From contig NZ_JAUMKD010000011.1 in assembly GCF_030519475.1 (NCBI RefSeq), forward strand, positions 62,001-126,000: DNA of 64,000 nt, in the 5' to 3' direction. A program made the position numbers and the translations under genes. Positions 61,611-64,000 of this stretch are shown here, in pieces. A model generated the notes under the pieces. The model was not told the DNA's origin, did no database searches, and was given only the letters and a program-made list of their open reading frames with translations. Origin of the DNA: Micromonospora sp. C28SCA-DRY-2. GTDB lineage: Bacteria > Actinomycetota > Actinomycetes > Mycobacteriales > Micromonosporaceae. The first letter of the stretch is position 1. Each line of letters starts with the position of its first letter.

Positions 61611-64000
61611 TCAGCCGGTGGTGCAGGGGGCGCCGTTGACGGTGATCAGGCCGGGCGCCGGGTTGGCGCCGCCGCCGGTCACCGCGTTGAACCCGAAGGT
61701 CACCGTGCCGCCCGGGTTGATCCGGGCGTTGTACGACTCGTTCCGGGCGGTCACCGTGGCACCGGACTGGGTCACCGTGGCCAGCCACGCCTCCCGCACC
61801 TTCTGGTCACCGGTGAAGGCGAACCGGGCGGTCCAGCCCTGCACCGCCGTGGCGCCGGTGTTGCGGATGGTCACCTGGGCGGTGAAGCCGGTGCCGCCGT
61901 GCCACGTCCCGTAGTTGGTGTACGTGGCCGTGCAGGTCGCGGCCGGCACCGCCCCGGCGTGGCCCTGGTCGGCCAGGAACGAGGCGATCCAGGCGAGTGC
62001 CGAGTTCCAGTTGATCGCCACCTCGTTGGTCGCGTACGAGTTGATGTCGTCGACGTAGCAGAACATCGGCGCGCAGCCGGCGAGCAGTTGCGCGGCGAAC
62101 GGGTCCTCCAGGTTGGCGTTCGCGCCACCGGCGATGGAGCCGACCGGCGGGTTGGGCAGCGCCGGGTCGAGCTGGTTGGCGAAGATCCGGCTGTGCTGGT
62201 TGCGGGCCGTCCGGTCGCCCCAGCCGGTCACGTACGAGATGTTCAGCGCGTTGCGGCCGAGGATGTAGTCCATCGCCTGCACCGCGCCGTCGCGGTACCG
62301 CGCGTCCCCGGTCAGGTCGTACGCGGTGGCCAGCACCACCGCGTTGTTGATGATGTTGCTGTTCGCGCCCCAGAAGTAGCTGCCCCGGTCGCCGGGCATG
62401 GGCAGCCCGTACGCCTGGCCGTTCGAGGTGGCCAGGTAGGAGTCGGCGGCGGCGGTCACCGAGGTGCGTACCCGGGCCAGGTCGGCGGCGGGCAGCCCGT
62501 TCGGCACGGTGGCCAGGTCGAGCCGGCCGAGCGCGGCGGTGCTCGCCCAGCCGAAGCCCTGGGCGCCGAAGACCTCGCCGGTGTGGTGCGGGGACGCGGT
62601 CAGGTCGGCCAGGTAGGGCTGCTCGCCGGTGGTCAGGTACAGCTCCACCGCGGCCCAGTAGAACTCGTCGCTGACGTCGCCGTCGCTGTAGGCGCCGCCC
62701 CCGTTGCCGTCCTGCGGGTCGGCGTACCGGGTCGGGTTGGCCTTGGCGGCGGCGTACGCGGTCCGCGCCGCGGTCGCGCAGCGGCGGGCGAAGGCCGCGT
62801 CGTACGGGGCGTAGAGCCGGGCGCACTGGGCGGCGGTGGCGGCCAGGTTGAGGGTGGCCGCGGTGGACGGCGGGTGCAGCTCACGGGGCTGCGGGTCGTC
62901 GTGCGGCAGCAGCGGCAGCCCGGTCCAGTTCCGGTCGTGCACCTTGTGGTGGGCCATCCCGGCCAGCGGCTCGCCGGCGGGCACCTGCATGCGCAGCAGG
63001 AACTCCAGTTCCCAGCGGGCCTCGTCGAGGATGTCCGGCACGCCGTTGCCGCGCTCGGGCACCCGCAGGGTGCCGTCGGCGAGTCCCGCGCCGCCGCCCG
63101 CGGTGCGCGCGGTCTTGGTCCGCTCGAAGGTGTTCAGCAGCTGGTAGGTGGCGATGCCGCCGTTGACCACGTACTTGCCGTGGTCGCCGGCGTCGTACCA
63201 GCCGCCGCGCACGTCCAGCCGGTGCTCGCAGACGCCCGGCTGGCAGGGCACGTCGGTGTCGCCCTGGTTGGGCGCCACGCCCAGGTGCCCGGCCGGGCGG
63301 GCGTACGCCGGGCCGATCAGGTCGCCGTCGATGGCGATGCCGCTGCGCTGGGCGTAGAAGAACTGGAGCGAGTCGGCGCGCAGCGCCTCGTAGAGGGTGC
63401 CGGAGATGTCGAACGGGTGGCTGGTCTCGCCGTCGACGGTCAGCGTCAGCCCGGCCCCCGGCGTGCGGTACGCGGAGAAGTCCACCGTCTGCACCCGCTG
63501 CCCGGAGGCGGCGTCCACCCCGCGCGGGGTGCTGCTGCCGGTGGCCAGCACGGTGCCGGCGGCGGAGCGCAGCTCCCACGGCAGCGGGTCGGTCGCCTCG
63601 GTGACCACGGTGGCGTGCTTCGGCCCGCCGGGCAGGTAGCCGACCTGGTTGACCCGGACCCGCGGCCCGGTGTCCGGCTCGTACGGCTCGGGCGGCTCGC
63701 CGCCGCGCAGCGACACGTCGTCCAGGCAGACCGTCTGCTCGTCGGCGCTGCCACCCACCTGGAAGATGAGCTGGGCGGTCGGGTTGTCGGCCGGCGCGGT
63801 GAAGGTCTTCTCGACCCGCTGGGCGGTGCCGGTGGCGGTGGCGGTCACGCTGGCGTACGTGGTGTAGGGGGCGCTGCCCAGTTGCAGCACGGCGGTGACC
63901 GGGGTGCCGGGGGTGGCGGAGATGTCGAAGCCGAGGGTGTACTCGGATCCGGCCAGCAGGGGCACGCCGTCCTGGCCGATGCCGGCGTCCCAGGGGTTGG
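61611..64000 (-). CDS. secreted GH9 cellulase with CBM4 and CBM2 modules (5' end outside window)
   Basis: The visible ~796 residues run from inside a CBM4/9 module (LLAGSEYTLGFDISATPGTPV) through a CelD-N Ig-like domain (VRVNQVGYLPGGPKHATVV), a GH9 (alpha/alpha)6 catalytic domain and a C-terminal CBM2. GH9 signatures are DVRGGWYDAGDHGKYV (catalytic Asp), DRTARNQHSRIF and the Glu in NEVAINWNSALAWI. CBM2 spans CTATYTNYGTWHGG to the final NGAPC with paired Cys. The product is an exported endo- or processive glucanase. The start and signal peptide lie past 64000; the frame stays open to the window edge. Confidence 0.93.
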   Translation of the reverse strand, partial: NPWDAGIGQDGVPLLAGSEYTLGFDISATPGTPVTAVLQLGSAPYTTYASVTATATGTAQRVEKTFTAPADNPTAQLIFQVGGSADEQTVCLDDVSLRGGEPPEPYEPDTGPRVRVNQVGYLPGGPKHATVVTEATDPLPWELRSAAGTVLATGSSTPRGVDAASGQRVQTVDFSAYRTPGAGLTLTVDGETSHPFDISGTLYEALRADSLQFFYAQRSGIAIDGDLIGPAYARPAGHLGVAPNQGDTDVPCQPGVCEHRLDVRGGWYDAGDHGKYVVNGGIATYQLLNTFERTKTARTAGGGAGLADGTLRVPERGNGVPDILDEARWELEFLLRMQVPAGEPLAGMAHHKVHDRNWTGLPLLPHDDPQPRELHPPSTAATLNLAATAAQCARLYAPYDAAFARRCATAARTAYAAAKANPTRYADPQDGNGGGAYSDGDVSDEFYWAAVELYLTTGEQPYLADLTASPHHTGEVFGAQGFGWASTAALGRLDLATVPNGLPAADLARVRTSVTAAADSYLATSNGQAYGLPMPGDRGSYFWGANSNIINNAVVLATAYDLTGDARYRDGAVQAMDYILGRNALNISYVTGWGDRTARNQHSRIFANQLDPALPNPPVGSIAGGANANLEDPFAAQLLAGCAPMFCYVDDINSYATNEVAINWNSALAWIASFLADQGHAGAVPAATCTATYTNYGTWHGGTGFTAQVTIRNTGATAVQGWTARFAFTGDQKVREAWLATVTQSGATVTARNESYNARINPGGTVTFGFNAVTGGGANPAPGLITVNGAPCTTG

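Overview
The window is very GC-rich, uses many GTG starts and carries actinobacterial marker families: an IdeR-type iron box, a MhuD-like haem oxygenase, an actinobacterial sdhCAB layout, a class F sortase and an F420/flavin-type LLM oxidoreductase. Together these suggest an actinomycete chromosome, most likely Micromonosporaceae (Micromonospora-like). That placement is inference from gene content and was not checked against a database. I see no tRNA, rRNA, CRISPR array, transposase or phage gene.

Region 1 (191-14423) is a glycan biosynthesis locus made of two converging arms. The plus arm (191-7275) holds a sugar-1-phosphate nucleotidyltransferase, an SDR reductase/epimerase, a LegB-like 4,6-dehydratase, an O-antigen-ligase/polymerase-type protein, a flippase and a GT4 glycosyltransferase. 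The minus arm (14423-7355) holds a PglC-like phosphoglycosyl transferase, a PglE-like aminotransferase, a PglD-like acetyltransferase, a PglF/CapD-like membrane 4,6-dehydratase and two GT4 glycosyltransferases. A shared hairpin terminator separates the arms. The minus arm has the four enzyme classes that make and load UDP-diacetamido-bacillosamine. The likely scheme is priming on undecaprenyl phosphate, extension by the GT4 enzymes, flipping and then polymerisation or ligation.

Region 2 (14639-34783) is mostly housekeeping: a DUF389 membrane protein, an orphan gene with a triplicated 3' end, Tex, a dGTPase, an MBL-fold hydrolase, a beta-lactamase-like serine hydrolase, an SDR/MDR pair, sdhCAB with a divergent LysR regulator and a clear LysR-type box, HrpA helicase, and a cytidine deaminase strikingly like blasticidin-S deaminase.

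Region 3 (35254-39593) is a siderophore-iron ABC importer under an almost perfect IdeR box (two FecCD permeases, an ATPase with a repetitive tail, and a lipoprotein). Region 4 (39554-48455) contains a DUF559-type nuclease-fold gene bracketed by two members of a dispersed palindrome family, an orphan gene, an SRPBCC protein, a LuxR/NB-ARC giant regulator, a DUF3516 helicase and trmB.

Region 5 (48591-64000) holds a secreted protein with a class F sortase, MhuD, xthA, a PAC2 protein, a membrane lysozyme-fold protein, a 47-residue gene, an EcsC protein, an SGNH lipoprotein, an ABM-type membrane protein, succinate-semialdehyde dehydrogenase, an LLM oxidoreductase, a Na+/H+ antiporter with a UBP zinc finger, a GNAT, and the 3' part of a secreted GH9 cellulase that runs off the window.

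Three non-coding themes recur: palindromes sharing the arms GAAAGAGTGGC/GCCACTCTTTC (three copies), short tandem repeats just downstream of several minus-strand stop codons, and several genes whose start codon lies 6-10 nt after a TANNNT -10 motif with no ribosome binding site (probable leaderless mRNAs).
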